A stretch of DNA of 56,905 bases from an uncultured Clostridia bacterium. Lineage in GTDB: Bacteria > Bacillota > Clostridia > Oscillospirales > Acutalibacteraceae. This document shows, in pieces, positions 28,630 through 37,245 of this stretch (within the stretch, counting starts at the first letter, position 1; every line of letters starts with the position of its first letter). The stretch spans positions 1-56,905 of the forward strand of contig CANQSG010000002.1 of NCBI GenBank assembly GCA_947626485.1, given 5' to 3'. A program made the position numbers and the translations under genes. The notes beneath the pieces are model-generated. The model worked only from the letters and a program-made list of their open reading frames with translations, was not told the DNA's origin and did not search any database.

Positions 28630-29454
28630 ATGAAATTAAAATATCTCGGCACTGCGGCGGCGGAAGGGTTTCCCGCCGTGTTTTGCGCCTGCGAGACCTG
28701 CAAAAAGGCGCGGCAGGCGGGCGGCAGGAATCTGCGCAGCCGTTCGCAGGCGATCCTCGACGACGCGCTGCTGCTCGATTTCCCCTGCGACACCTACGCA
28801 CACTGCCTGCAATACGGCATCGACCTGAACGCCGTGCGCCACCTCCTGATTACCCACATCCACAAGGATCACCTTTATCCGACCGAGTTTCTGTACCTGC
28901 AAAGCGCCTACTCCCACCCGGGCGACGACTACCGCCTGCGGGTCTACGGCAGCGTCGACGTCGGCGAGCTGCTCGGCGCGCTGCCGCCGGCGGTGGGGAA
29001 GCACCTCGATTTCGTGCAGGTCGAACCCTTCGCGCCCTTCGCGGTCGAGCGCTACACCGTGACGGCGCTGCCGGCGCGCCACAGCAGCCCGCACCCGTAT
29101 ATTTATCAGATTTCGGACGGGCAAAAAACGATTCTCTACGGCCACGATACCGACCTTTTCCCGGAACAGACCTGGGCGTACCTGACCGAAACCGGCGTCC
29201 GCTTCGACCTCGTCTCGCTGGACTGCACGGAGGGCGCCTATGAGGACCTCAACTACCACGGCCACATGTGCCTCGGCAGAAACGTCGCCTGCCGCGACCG
29301 CCTGCGCGCCGAAAACCTGATCGACGCCGACACCCGCATCGTCCTCAACCATTTCTCCCATAACGGCAAATCCGCCCTCTACGACGATTTCCGCCCCCAA
29401 GCCGAAAAAAACGGCTTCGAAGTCGCCTACGACGGCATGGAGGTCGTCCTGTAA
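28630..29454 (+). CDS. MBL-fold metallo-hydrolase, PhnP-like
   Basis: The 274-residue cytoplasmic protein has the metallo-beta-lactamase fold: MKLKYLGTAAAEGFPAVFCACETCKKAR opening (Cys cluster as in PhnP), HxHxDH at residues 76-81 (THIHKDH), a later His at ALPARHSS, HDTD, and a C-terminal NHFSH. PhnP is a phosphoribosyl cyclic phosphodiesterase; relatives include tRNase Z-like enzymes, and without phn genes nearby the substrate is open. The start follows AAGGAAGG. It is divergent from araC and ends at a strong bidirectional terminator. Confidence 0.88.
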   Translation: MKLKYLGTAAAEGFPAVFCACETCKKARQAGGRNLRSRSQAILDDALLLDFPCDTYAHCLQYGIDLNAVRHLLITHIHKDHLYPTEFLYLQSAYSHPGDDYRLRVYGSVDVGELLGALPPAVGKHLDFVQVEPFAPFAVERYTVTALPARHSSPHPYIYQISDGQKTILYGHDTDLFPEQTWAYLTETGVRFDLVSLDCTEGAYEDLNYHGHMCLGRNVACRDRLRAENLIDADTRIVLNHFSHNGKSALYDDFRPQAEKNGFEVAYDGMEVVL

Positions 29455-29502
29455 AGCCGCCAAGCAGAAAGACGCTTTTTCGCACCCGCAAAAAGCAAAA
29501 AG

Positions 29503-29536
29503 AGCGAGCAGGTTTTAACCGTCTGCTCGCTTTTTT
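29503..29536. terminator. Bidirectional terminator
   Basis: GCGAGCAG...CTGCTCGC stem followed by TTTTTT on the plus strand, with CTCTTTTTG on the minus strand. It separates the convergent MBL and DUF5131 genes. Confidence 0.88.
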
Positions 29537-30407
29537 ATTCGCACCTTCCGCAATCAGAACAGCCGTTGCAGATCAGTTTACTTCCGCAATGGGTGCAATT
29601 TTGGCGGTAGTGCGGCGTGTAAAGCGCTTCTTTCGGAATTTTTCTGCCGAAGTTATCGGTCAGTTGCCAGACGATCGGTTTTCCCGCGTAATTCATGCCG
29701 GACTTGTGCGCCATTTCGCTTTGCAGCTGCTTTTTCGGCAGGTAATAGCGCCTGCCGTCTTTGACGAAGACCGTGCCGGTTTCGATGAAGCAGAAGGTGA
29801 CGTCATGCGCCACGCATTCCGCGCGCAAGGCCTTCACCCAGTCGAAGTCGCAGGGTCGTGCGCCGTCGTAGTTCTCGCCGCCGCAGACGACCTGCTCGAT
29901 TTGCCCGTTGCCGAGATATTTTTCAAGGCTGACCGCGCCGAGAAAGGGCGCGCACATGATGCCCTTGTGTTTGAAGGGCAGTGAAAGCAGGAGCGGGATG
30001 CGCTCGTCGGCGCGGCGCTGATTTTCGCAGGTGACGTTGAACATGACGTTCTCCCAACCGTCGCCCCAATCCTTCGGCAGGCAGTCGGCCACCCGCTGCG
30101 GGCGTTTCGTCAGCAGAAAGAATTTCACGTCGCTGCGCTGCCGCATCAGCTCCCACGCTTCCTCCCGCCATGCGTCCGCTTCCTCCAAAAAGAAATCCGA
30201 GGACATGCAGACGCGGATGAGCTCCCCGCTTTGGATTTTGTACGCGCCGGTTCGGGTTTTTTGAACGGGATAGGTAAAGCCCGATTTCGTCTTGTAAATA
30301 TCGGCGCCGTTGCGGTCGCGGACGCGGTCGAGGAAATACATATAACAATGCGCGCAGCCCTCGCTGCACTTCACGCACCCGTGCCACGGGTTCCAAATAT
30401 CGTGCAT
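29535..30407 (-). CDS. DUF5131 (phage Gp37/Gp68-like) protein
   Basis: The 290-residue protein begins MHDIWNPWHGCVKCSEGCAHCY, the WNPxxGCxKxSxGCxxCY signature of the Gp37/Gp68 (DUF5131) family, whose Cys spacing suggests an iron-sulfur or radical-SAM-like site. Other conserved parts are FLLTKRPQR, NVMFNVTCENQRRADERIP and VVCGGENYDGARPCDFDW. It has an extra C-terminal Cys-rich tail (CTHCGSKLICNGCSDCGRC), probably a zinc ribbon. It is third in the operon, four bases after the sirtuin gene, with a GAGGTAAGG ribosome-binding site. Biochemical function is unknown. Confidence 0.9.
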   Translation of the reverse strand: MHDIWNPWHGCVKCSEGCAHCYMYFLDRVRDRNGADIYKTKSGFTYPVQKTRTGAYKIQSGELIRVCMSSDFFLEEADAWREEAWELMRQRSDVKFFLLTKRPQRVADCLPKDWGDGWENVMFNVTCENQRRADERIPLLLSLPFKHKGIMCAPFLGAVSLEKYLGNGQIEQVVCGGENYDGARPCDFDWVKALRAECVAHDVTFCFIETGTVFVKDGRRYYLPKKQLQSEMAHKSGMNYAGKPIVWQLTDNFGRKIPKEALYTPHYRQNCTHCGSKLICNGCSDCGRCE

Positions 30408-30411
30408 AGCC

Positions 30412-31281
30412 TTACCTCAAATCTTCCAGCACCTTGCCGATATCGCTGTTAATACAGATCGACTGCGCCTCGATCTCCGTCGGGCAGACCGCTTCGCCGG
30501 TGTTGATACAGGCATAGGTCGCCGCTTTGTTCTGCGCGGTCATGCGCCAGAAGGGGTATTTGATGATGACCGGGGTATTGTAGCCGACGCCGAGCTCTAA
30601 AAACAGGATCCGCCCGTCTTTTCGCGTGCGCAGGAAGGTTTCATACCGCTCTGCCGCCTCGTGCCAGCCCGCGTCCTCGACGAATTTATCGTCGGCGCGC
30701 AGGTTCATCGTCAGCGGCTTCCCGCAGTGGGGGCAGACGGGCAGCAACTCGGACGGGATCCGCATATCCGTTTGCCGTTCCATCATTTGTCGGACGGCGG
30801 TTTCGTTGTCGAAAGTCTCCTGCCGGCAGGGTTCGGAGCACTGAAACAGCCCGTAGTCGCCCTGGGTGTAGAACAGGCGCGTTTTGTCGAAGCCCGCCTT
30901 TTGAAAACAGTGGTCGACGTTCGTGGTGAGGACGAAATAATCCTTGTCCCGCACCAGCGCCAGCAGCGTTTCATAGACCGGCTTCGGCGGGTCGGTATAG
31001 CGGTTGATGAAAATATACCGGCTCCAATACGCCCAGAATTCCTCCGGCGCGGGGTACGGATAAAACCCGCCGGCGTACATATCGGAAAAGCCGTATTTGT
31101 CGGCAAAATCGGAGAAATAGCGCCGAAACCGCTCGCCGGAATAGGCAAACCCCGCCGAGGTCGACAGCCCCGCGCCCGCGCCGATGACAACGGAATCCGC
31201 CGCTTCCAGCGCCGCCCGAAGCCGCTTCCCGTTATCCGAGCAGCTCCCGGTAGAGTTTGCAATCGGTATCCTTGAAAACAT
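30412..31281 (-). CDS. Class M sirtuin-like NAD-dependent protein (SirTM)
   Basis: The 289-residue protein keeps the sirtuin NAD-binding signature VVIGAGAGLSTSAGFAYSGE (about 31-50) and TTNVDHCF (Asn121, Asp123). The catalytic-His position appears as Gln in LFYTQGDYG (Gln140), the substitution reported for macrodomain-linked class M sirtuins that transfer ADP-ribose rather than deacylate. Zinc-binding Cys pairs are CSEPC and CPHC. A perfect GGAGGTGA ribosome-binding site supports the start at 31281, giving a 50-base overlap with the macrodomain gene. No lipoylated GcvH-L partner is nearby, unlike the streptococcal and staphylococcal operons. Confidence 0.88.
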   Translation of the reverse strand: MFSRIPIANSTGSCSDNGKRLRAALEAADSVVIGAGAGLSTSAGFAYSGERFRRYFSDFADKYGFSDMYAGGFYPYPAPEEFWAYWSRYIFINRYTDPPKPVYETLLALVRDKDYFVLTTNVDHCFQKAGFDKTRLFYTQGDYGLFQCSEPCRQETFDNETAVRQMMERQTDMRIPSELLPVCPHCGKPLTMNLRADDKFVEDAGWHEAAERYETFLRTRKDGRILFLELGVGYNTPVIIKYPFWRMTAQNKAATYACINTGEAVCPTEIEAQSICINSDIGKVLEDLR

Positions 31282-31993
31282 TGAAGATCACCTCCGTGTC
31301 GCCTTTGGATTGCCGCACCGTCTCCACGGCGATTTTCGCGGCTTCGTCGTTCGGAAAATGAAACTCTCCCGTGGAAATGCAGCAGAACGCCACGCTTTTG
31401 ATATCGTTTTCCTGCGCCAGCGCCAGGCAGGAACGGTAGCAGGAAGCCAGCAGCTCCCGGTCGGTTTCGGTCACGCTGCCGGTTATAATCGGGCCGACGG
31501 TGTGCAGAACGTAATCACAGGGCAGGTTGAAAGCGGGCGTCAATTTCGCCTGCCCGGTCGGCTCCTCATGCCCCTGCTTTTTCATCATTTCGGCGCAAGT
31601 CAGCCGCAGCTGAACCCCGGCGTAGGTGTGGATGGCGTTGTCGATGCAGCTGTGGCAGGGGACATAGCAGCCGGTCATGCCGGAATTCGCGGCGTTGACA
31701 ATCGCGCCGCATTGCAGCGTGGTGACGTCGCCCTGCCAAAGATAAATACCCGGCTCGACGGGCGACAAATCGGCGAAATCCGTGACGCCCTTTCGGGCGG
31801 TTTCCTCCCGCAGATAGGCGTCCTGCACCGCGAGAAAATCTTCGCCGATCGGCTGCGGCGGCCGGACGTTGAGCAGCGAGCGCAGCAGCATTTTCTGCCC
31901 CGCTTCATCGGACGGAACGGCCAAATCCCGATAGCGCGGCTGCTCGGAAAGCAGCTTCTCGATGAGGAAAATTCTTCGCTCGGCTTGTGTCAT
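31232..31993 (-). CDS. Zinc-dependent macrodomain protein-ADP-ribose hydrolase
   Basis: The 253-residue protein has an N-terminal helical extension (1-70) and a macrodomain (about 75-250): LWQGDVTTLQCGAIVNAANS, then GCYVPCHSCIDNAIH with Cys and His of the Zn-macro type, GQAKLTPAFNLPCDYVLHTVGP, and CISTGEFHFPN. Such proteins remove the ADP-ribose that SirTM attaches. It is first in the macro-SirTM-DUF5131 operon and divergent from an HxlR regulator, consistent with redox-stress control. Confidence 0.92.
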   Translation of the reverse strand: MTQAERRIFLIEKLLSEQPRYRDLAVPSDEAGQKMLLRSLLNVRPPQPIGEDFLAVQDAYLREETARKGVTDFADLSPVEPGIYLWQGDVTTLQCGAIVNAANSGMTGCYVPCHSCIDNAIHTYAGVQLRLTCAEMMKKQGHEEPTGQAKLTPAFNLPCDYVLHTVGPIITGSVTETDRELLASCYRSCLALAQENDIKSVAFCCISTGEFHFPNDEAAKIAVETVRQSKGDTEVIFNVFKDTDCKLYRELLG

Positions 31994-32031
31994 ACCCGCA
32001 CCCTTCCTCGATGATTTTGCTCCCTGTATCT

Positions 32032-32059
32032 ATTATACATATCTTTTTGCCGAGCGCAA
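32032..32059 (-). promoter_or_regulatory. Promoter of the macro-SirTM-DUF5131 operon
   Basis: Minus-strand TTGCGC (32054-32059), 16-bp spacer, TATAAT (32032-32037), about 40 bases before the macrodomain start. Confidence 0.65.
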
Positions 32060-32103
32060 GCACGCACCTTTTTGTAACTGCCCGGCGTTTTGCGGAAAAG
32101 GGA

Positions 32104-32132
32104 TTGCATTTTGACGCGTGTTGCAGTACAAT
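32104..32132 (+). promoter_or_regulatory. Promoter of the hxlR-type gene
   Basis: TTGCAT (32104-32109), 17-bp spacer, TACAAT (32127-32132). It lies back to back with the operon promoter, so one bound HxlR dimer could affect both. Confidence 0.65.
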
Positions 32133-32172
32133 AAGAATGTAACATTTATTTTTGATGTAACGGAGGCGCTGT

Positions 32173-32499
32173 ATGAAAACGAAAGCGGAACTCATCCCCG
32201 AATGCCCCGTCGCGACGACGGTGCAGCTCATCGGGAACAAGTGGAAACTTTTAATTATACGAAACCTGCTTGACCGCCCGTGGCGTTTCAACGAGCTTCA
32301 AAAGAATCTGGAAGGGATCAGCCAAAAGGTACTGACAGACAGCCTGCGGTCGATGGAGGCCGACGGGATCATCACCCGCACCGTCTACCCGGAAGTCCCG
32401 CCGCGCGTGGAATATGCGCTGTCAGAACTCGGCGAATCCATGCGCCCGATCCTCGATTCCATGAAAGCGTGGGGCGAGGCGTATCAGAAAAGGGGATAA
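32173..32499 (+). CDS. HxlR-family winged-helix transcriptional regulator
   Basis: The 108-residue protein has the HxlR signature: ECPVATTVQLIGNKWKLLIIRNLLDRPWRFNELQKNLEGISQKVLTDSLRSMEADGIITR, a winged helix (about 11-95) with a conserved Cys at residue 11. HxlR proteins such as YodB and HypR sense quinones or electrophiles through that N-terminal Cys. The start follows ACGGAGG. It is divergent from the macro/SirTM operon by 180 bases, suggesting it controls that operon in response to oxidative or electrophile stress. This is inferred from position. Confidence 0.95.
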   Translation: MKTKAELIPECPVATTVQLIGNKWKLLIIRNLLDRPWRFNELQKNLEGISQKVLTDSLRSMEADGIITRTVYPEVPPRVEYALSELGESMRPILDSMKAWGEAYQKRG

Positions 32500-32597
32500 G
32501 GAAAGTTCGGGATGGCAAAGGACTGCAAAAGGATAGCTCGCCTGTTCTGATTTGCGTTTGCAGGGCGAAATGCATTTGATATATCAAAACAAATCTC

Positions 32598-32626
32598 TTG
32601 CTTTTTCGAACAGAATCGCCTATAAT
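32598..32626 (+). promoter_or_regulatory. Promoter of the acyltransferase pair
   Basis: TTGCTT (32598-32603), 17-bp spacer, TATAAT (32621-32626). The 32500-32826 stretch is AT-rich with a leader of about 190 nt and no other gene that I can see. Confidence 0.72.
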
Positions 32627-32826
32627 AACGGTATGCTGATTTTTAATAGTTGAATGTGACAAATATTCGGCGGCAGGCATACAACAGTAAAATATATGAC
32701 ATCACACATAATAAGAGCAAAACATATTATCCTGCATTAAAAGAAAAATTTCAATGCGAAAATAGGCAATACCCTTTTGCGATTTGGAACGGAAACGAAT
32801 TTTTTATTATTGGAGAGATCATTATC

Positions 32827-33995
32827 ATGGGTAACGGAAGGATTGCCGTTGACAAACGGACGGCACCTCAAAACACACGGAATACGAATATAGAGTGGTT
32901 ACGTATTGTTTCCATGCTGCTGATTGTCGCTTACCATGCCGCCTCGGAATGGGGGGGGGGTATACAAGTACTGATCAGCCGATCATAGTCTATCTTACCG
33001 GAACTGTTTTCGGTTCCTGGGGATTGTTAGGGGTGGATTTGTTCCTCGTTATCAGCGCCTGGTTTCTTGCATCTCAGCCGTTTCGATCAAAAAAAGTAAT
33101 TTCCATTTCATTTCAAACGTTCACGTGGGTGTTCGGATATTCTGTCCTGTATGTTCTGTATCATCTTTTCTATCTGCATGACGGGGTAGGGACAACCGTA
33201 TTCGAGTTTTGCAGATATTCTCTAATTGGGTTTTTTCAACCGTTTTGGTGCCAATATTATTGGTTCGTGACCACTTATTTTTTTCTGTTGCTATTGTCTC
33301 CCATTTTCAATAAGCTATTGGAGGTTCTGCAAAAATCCCAAGTAGAGAAGCTGCTGCTGATCTTTATCTTTGTGCCTGTTTACGCACAGTACAGCACCAG
33401 TGCCGTATGTGATGTTTTCCGTTTTGCGTATGTGTATCTGCTGATCGGATATATCAAAAAATACGGCAGCAAAACAATTGAAAAATACGCGAAGGCGCCG
33501 GTCTATATTTTCCTCATATTGTTAGTCCTTGTGTCAAAATGTGTGCAGTACTTTCTGCCGTCGAATAAAGTTTTCGCATCGATCTGCACATTATTGAATC
33601 GTACTGTTGCGAGCACCGGACGACATTCTATGATCATTTTGATTATTGCGATGTTGATTTTCTTTGATGTGCTTCGCAGAAAACCGACATACAACCGCAC
33701 AGTCAATCACATTTCTTCCCATTGTTTAGGCGTGTACTTGTTCCACGAAAACAATCTTCTCGGGCTGCCGAATACGCTGGATGTGATTTTCAGAAGGTCG
33801 ACGTCCCTGGGGTATTTAACGCTCAACAGTTGGTTTCCCGTTCAATTCACAGGGATTGTTGTGTGCGTTTTTATTGTCGGGATCCTTCTCGAGTGGCTCA
33901 GGGAATTGATTCTGCAAAAGCCTTTCATGAAGTACGTCTCTAAAAAATGGACGCACAAAATGGAGGCAGTTGACGCATGGTTTAATACCCTCTGA
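32827..33995 (+). CDS. Acyltransferase-3 family membrane protein, out of frame at a G10 tract
   Basis: Two overlapping frames together encode one membrane O-acyltransferase of about 389 residues. Frame one starts at 32827 (MGNGRIAVDK) and includes IEWLRIVSMLLIVAYHAASEW, the conserved R...H first helix of Acyltransferase 3 (His37). At the G10 tract (32951-32960) it shifts and stops at 32988 after 53 codons. The other frame carries the remaining helices (GVDLFLVISAWFLAS onward) to 33995. A tract of 8 or 11 G would restore the frame. Such enzymes acetylate surface polysaccharides. AT-rich composition suggests transfer. Confidence 0.82.
32951..32960 (+). repeat. Homopolymeric G10 tract inside acyltransferase 1
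   Basis: Ten consecutive G at codons 42-45. Length and frame were checked against both overlapping frames. Eight or eleven G keeps the gene in frame. Confidence 0.9.
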
Positions 33996-34029
33996 TTTCA
34001 ATTTACGGCGTGTTTGATGAGGAAATAGA

Positions 34030-35104
34030 ATGATGACAAGTACAATTCCGAGCAAGAGTAAGGCGAGAAATCCCTACATAGATATTACAAAATTCATTAT
34101 GGCACTACTTGTTGTTGCCATTCATGTGCGACCTGCCGACGGGGAACTCGGATTTATTATCGCGAATGTTATTGCTCGCGTGGCAGACCCCATGTTTTTT
34201 ATCATTACAGCGTACTTTTTATTTGCAAAAGCCAAAAAAGCAGAAGGAAAAATGGGGGGGGGTACTGAAGAATTATATAAAACGAATCGCTATACTGTAT
34301 GGGGCGGCATTGATCCTATACAGTCCGCAGATCATTTCAAGTTGCCTACGAGCAAGTGACAACGGTTTCGAAGTGGTTTTACGGCTTGTGAAGAAAATAC
34401 TGTTTCAAGGGCCATACGGACCTTTGTGGTTTTTGACCGCGTTGTTTCCGGCGGTGATATTAACCTATTTTTCTTCGAAATATTTAGGCGCTTGGAAAAC
34501 GGTTGCCATATCGTTTGCGCTGTATCTTCCGTCGGTTTTAGACACCGAATACAGCGCTCTTTTTTCAAACTGCGCTCCGATGCAATATTATACGAAGTTT
34601 ATTTTGAAAATATTTGGATCCTATGCAAACGGCTTGACCTTTGGCTTCTTCTTTTGCGCGATCGGGATGATATTTGCCTTTGAATTTGAAAGCGGCGATT
34701 TAAGGAAAGATTTATTGGCGCTGATTCTGTCTTTTGCGGCTTTGTTTGCAGAGGCGCATATCGTATGCAAATATGGATGGGGGAAGGATTATTGGGCTTT
34801 ATTTTTCCTGACGCCTGTTTGCATATACGGAATGAGAGTGTTGTTAGAACTACCGAAACACGGAGCGGAGTCGAAATTGGTCGCCAAAGCCAAATCGCTG
34901 CAAAAAATGAGCGTATTGATTTTTATATTTCATTGTTTATTCCTTGACGGATTCAATTTGGTGCTCGGCTCTTCTGCTGCGTGGTGGAATAATTATCCGA
35001 TTCTCAGGTATGGTCTTGTGGTGATATTCACGATGTTGTTTTCCGTGCTTATCATATGGCTTTCCGGCTATGACAGACTCAAGTTTCTGCGGTATTTATA
35101 CTGA
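34030..35104 (+). CDS. Acyltransferase-3 family membrane protein, out of frame at a G9 tract
   Basis: A second acyltransferase of about 357 residues, split between two frames. It starts at 34030 after GAGGAAATAGA: MMTSTIPSKSKARNPYIDITKFIMALLVVAIHV, with the conserved His at residue 32. At the G9 tract (34254-34262) the frame shifts, giving a 109-residue product ending at 34359. The correct frame continues LKNYIKRIAILYGAALILYS through several helices to 35104. Eight or eleven G would restore it. It lies 34 bases after the first acyltransferase, likely co-transcribed, and differs from it in sequence, so the pair is not a recent duplication. Confidence 0.82.
34254..34262 (+). repeat. Homopolymeric G9 tract inside acyltransferase 2
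   Basis: Nine consecutive G at codons 75-78. The frame is restored by loss of one or gain of two G. Confidence 0.9.
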
Positions 35105-35256
35105 GAACCGCCGGGAAAGGCGTTTGTGTCCGGCAAGGGAGCCGGTCTTGCAGAGGTACCTGTTATGCGGCGATAACGGAAGGATAACGTGACGGTGCTT
35201 GCATGGACTACGCCAAATCACCGCGAGCGTTTGACGGCGCGGGTGGATTTACGGGG
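35105..35256 (+). ncRNA. Candidate structured RNA (unidentified)
   Basis: Between the acyltransferase stop and a strong terminator lies GC-rich DNA with no good open frame but many pairing segments: GCCGG/CCGGC, CAAG...CTTG, GTTAT/ATAAC, and AGGTACCT. A TATACT box lies at 35097-35102, without a convincing -35. The composition contrasts with the AT-rich gene before it. A conserved clostridial RNA such as the raiA motif crossed my mind, but I cannot match it from memory. Confidence 0.35.
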
Positions 35257-35295
35257 AAGAGCGTTCGGGCTTTTTGGGCTCGGGCGCTCTTTTTT
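35257..35295 (+). terminator. Intrinsic terminator
   Basis: AAGAGCG...CGCTCT stem followed by TTTTTT, ending the acyltransferase / candidate-RNA unit. Confidence 0.85.
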
Positions 35296-35357
35296 CGTAT
35301 GTTGTCACCTGTTTCCCGTCTTGGTTGTTGTAATATAAGTTAGGAGGGGAAAGTGAA

Positions 35358-37076
35358 ATGGAGATTGCTTTGGCGGAGATGGGGCGGAAGTCGGTTGCGG
35401 AGTTGGCGGCGGTTTATGCGCATGAGGCGGAGCTGGCGGGCGGCGATTTGTGCGGAGCGCCCGCGCGGGTGAGAAGGCGGGCTTGCCGGCACGTTTGGCG
35501 GGGCTGGTACGCGCTCGACGACCTGTCGCCGGCGGCGAAGCAGAAGATAGAGACGGCCGACGACGCCGGGCTTTTGCAATTTTTGCAGGACTGCGCCGCC
35601 GCGCAGGACGCGTATCTTATGCAGCGAAAGCAGGCGTTGACCGCCGCCTGTGCGGAGTTCGACGAGCCGGTGCGGCAGGCGTTTTTCGCGCTGTTCGAGA
35701 GCGGCACCGTCGAGCCCTGCCTTTGCGCGCGGGGCGACGAGCTGCTGCTCTGCGTCGAATCGGGGGTCGGGGTCGACCGCACGCTTGTTTTGCGCCGCGC
35801 CGTCTGCGACCCCGCCGACCTGCCCGACCGGCGCGTCGTCTACCTCGACCCCGATGCGCTGACCCTCGAGCTCGACGGCGACGATTGGCTTTTGCGCGGC
35901 GACGCCGAGCCGCACGGGCAGGACGCGACCTTTCCCTTTTCGATTCGGTTTGCCGCCGCCGGGGTACACATCATTTCGCTGCACGCCGCCGAGATGAGCT
36001 TTTACGACGACCTGTGGGGCGACCTCGAGCTGCTCTGCATGGCCGTTTTGAACAAATACGACGTCTGCCCCGCCTGCCTCAACGCGCGGGAGACGGCGCT
36101 GCTGCCGCTCGCCGGGGAGATCGCGCGCCTGCACTGGGCGGCGGCGCTGCCCGAAGAATTCGCGACCGGTCGCTTCCCGTTGCTGCGCGAAAAGCTGCAA
36201 GGCGCCGGGCGGGAGCTGCTGCCGCTGCTCGACCGGGTGGAGGCGAATTTTTCCGATGACCGGAAGAAAAGCCGTGCGCTCGAACAGTTGCATCGGCGGC
36301 TGAATCAAAAGCGGTACGAGCCGCTCTGGCGGGAACTGCACGCGCCCCTCGCCGCCTCGCAGGACGGGTATCCGGTGCGCGCGGCGCTTTTTTGGGACGA
36401 AAGTGATTTCGACGAAAAACGCCGGGCGGTCGCGGCGCTTTTGCATGCGCGCGGCTATGCGGGCGACTATCCGCACTTCGTGAAAACCGGCAAAATCCGC
36501 GGCCTGCACCTCGCGCGGTCGCATAATGTCAGCTATCTCGTGGGCGCGGGGCGGCGCGCCGCCTTTCACATTTTCTGCACGGAAAACTGCCTGTACGGCT
36601 ATCCGGAAATCGAGTTTCACTGCGGCACGCAGCTGCTGAAAAAGGGCGAGGCGCCGGGCGATATCTACGCCTGCCAGTTCGACACGCGCGGCCGCAGCTT
36701 CGGCGGGCTCGTCGCGTACAGCTGGGGCGAGGCGGACGCGGACGAGGCGTCGCCGCTCGACCTGGCGCAGACCGTCGCCGTCGCCGCGAAAAAGGCGGAG
36801 CTTTCCCGCCTGACGAAGCAGGAACGGCGGGCGGTCGGCGAGGTCGGCGGCGGGTTCTCGCTGACGGTCTTTCTGCTCGGCTTTTTGGTCGGCGGCGGGC
36901 TGTTCGGGCTGGGGATGACCGCCGTGCTGCTCGTCGGCGCGCTGCTGACGCTGCTTTTCCTCGGCCCGCAGGCGATCCCGCAGATGCTGACCGAAATTCC
37001 GTGGCCGGGCGTTTTCCTGCTCGCGGGCGGGCTGTTCGGCCTCGCCTTCGGCATGCTGGAAGCGATCGACCGGTAA
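35358..37076 (+). CDS. Large C-terminally membrane-anchored protein, unknown function
   Basis: The 572-residue protein is mainly soluble and rich in Ala, Asp and Arg (1-495), with two or three hydrophobic helices at the C-terminus (about 497-570: LTVFLLGFLVGGGLFGLGM, AVLLVGALLTLLFL, GVFLLAGGLFGLAFGML). Paired cysteines occur at CLCARGDELLLC and CPAC. No catalytic motif is recognised. The start at 35358 follows TAGGAGGGG. A tail-anchored topology with a cytoplasmic domain is the simplest reading. It is followed by a 19-codon frame and then by a glycyl-radical enzyme with its own promoter. Confidence 0.75.
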   Translation: MEIALAEMGRKSVAELAAVYAHEAELAGGDLCGAPARVRRRACRHVWRGWYALDDLSPAAKQKIETADDAGLLQFLQDCAAAQDAYLMQRKQALTAACAEFDEPVRQAFFALFESGTVEPCLCARGDELLLCVESGVGVDRTLVLRRAVCDPADLPDRRVVYLDPDALTLELDGDDWLLRGDAEPHGQDATFPFSIRFAAAGVHIISLHAAEMSFYDDLWGDLELLCMAVLNKYDVCPACLNARETALLPLAGEIARLHWAAALPEEFATGRFPLLREKLQGAGRELLPLLDRVEANFSDDRKKSRALEQLHRRLNQKRYEPLWRELHAPLAASQDGYPVRAALFWDESDFDEKRRAVAALLHARGYAGDYPHFVKTGKIRGLHLARSHNVSYLVGAGRRAAFHIFCTENCLYGYPEIEFHCGTQLLKKGEAPGDIYACQFDTRGRSFGGLVAYSWGEADADEASPLDLAQTVAVAAKKAELSRLTKQERRAVGEVGGGFSLTVFLLGFLVGGGLFGLGMTAVLLVGALLTLLFLGPQAIPQMLTEIPWPGVFLLAGGLFGLAFGMLEAIDR

Positions 37077-37091
37077 AGGAGAAATTTAAGA

Positions 37092-37151
37092 ATGAGCAAG
37101 CACAAAAAACGCAAAACGGGTAACGCCGCGCGGGCGCGAAAAACCGCTTGA
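37092..37151 (+). CDS. Possible 19-residue basic peptide
   Basis: ATG at 37092 preceded by AAAGGAG encodes MSKHKKRKTGNAARARKTA, highly basic. Its last codons and stop contain the -35 box of the next promoter. It could be a small nucleic-acid-binding peptide or chance. Confidence 0.3.
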   Translation: MSKHKKRKTGNAARARKTA

Positions 37152-37176
37152 CAACGGCGCATAGGTGTGCTATAAA
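37148..37176 (+). promoter_or_regulatory. Consensus promoter of glycyl-radical enzyme 1
   Basis: TTGACA (37148-37153), 17-bp spacer, TATAAA (37171-37176), about 70 bases before the start at 37246. Confidence 0.85.
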
Positions 37177-37245
37177 ATAGGGGAAAAGCGGCGTTTTGCC
37201 GCGGGAAATTTGCGATTTTTGCGTTCGGATTTTGGGGGTCTTGAA

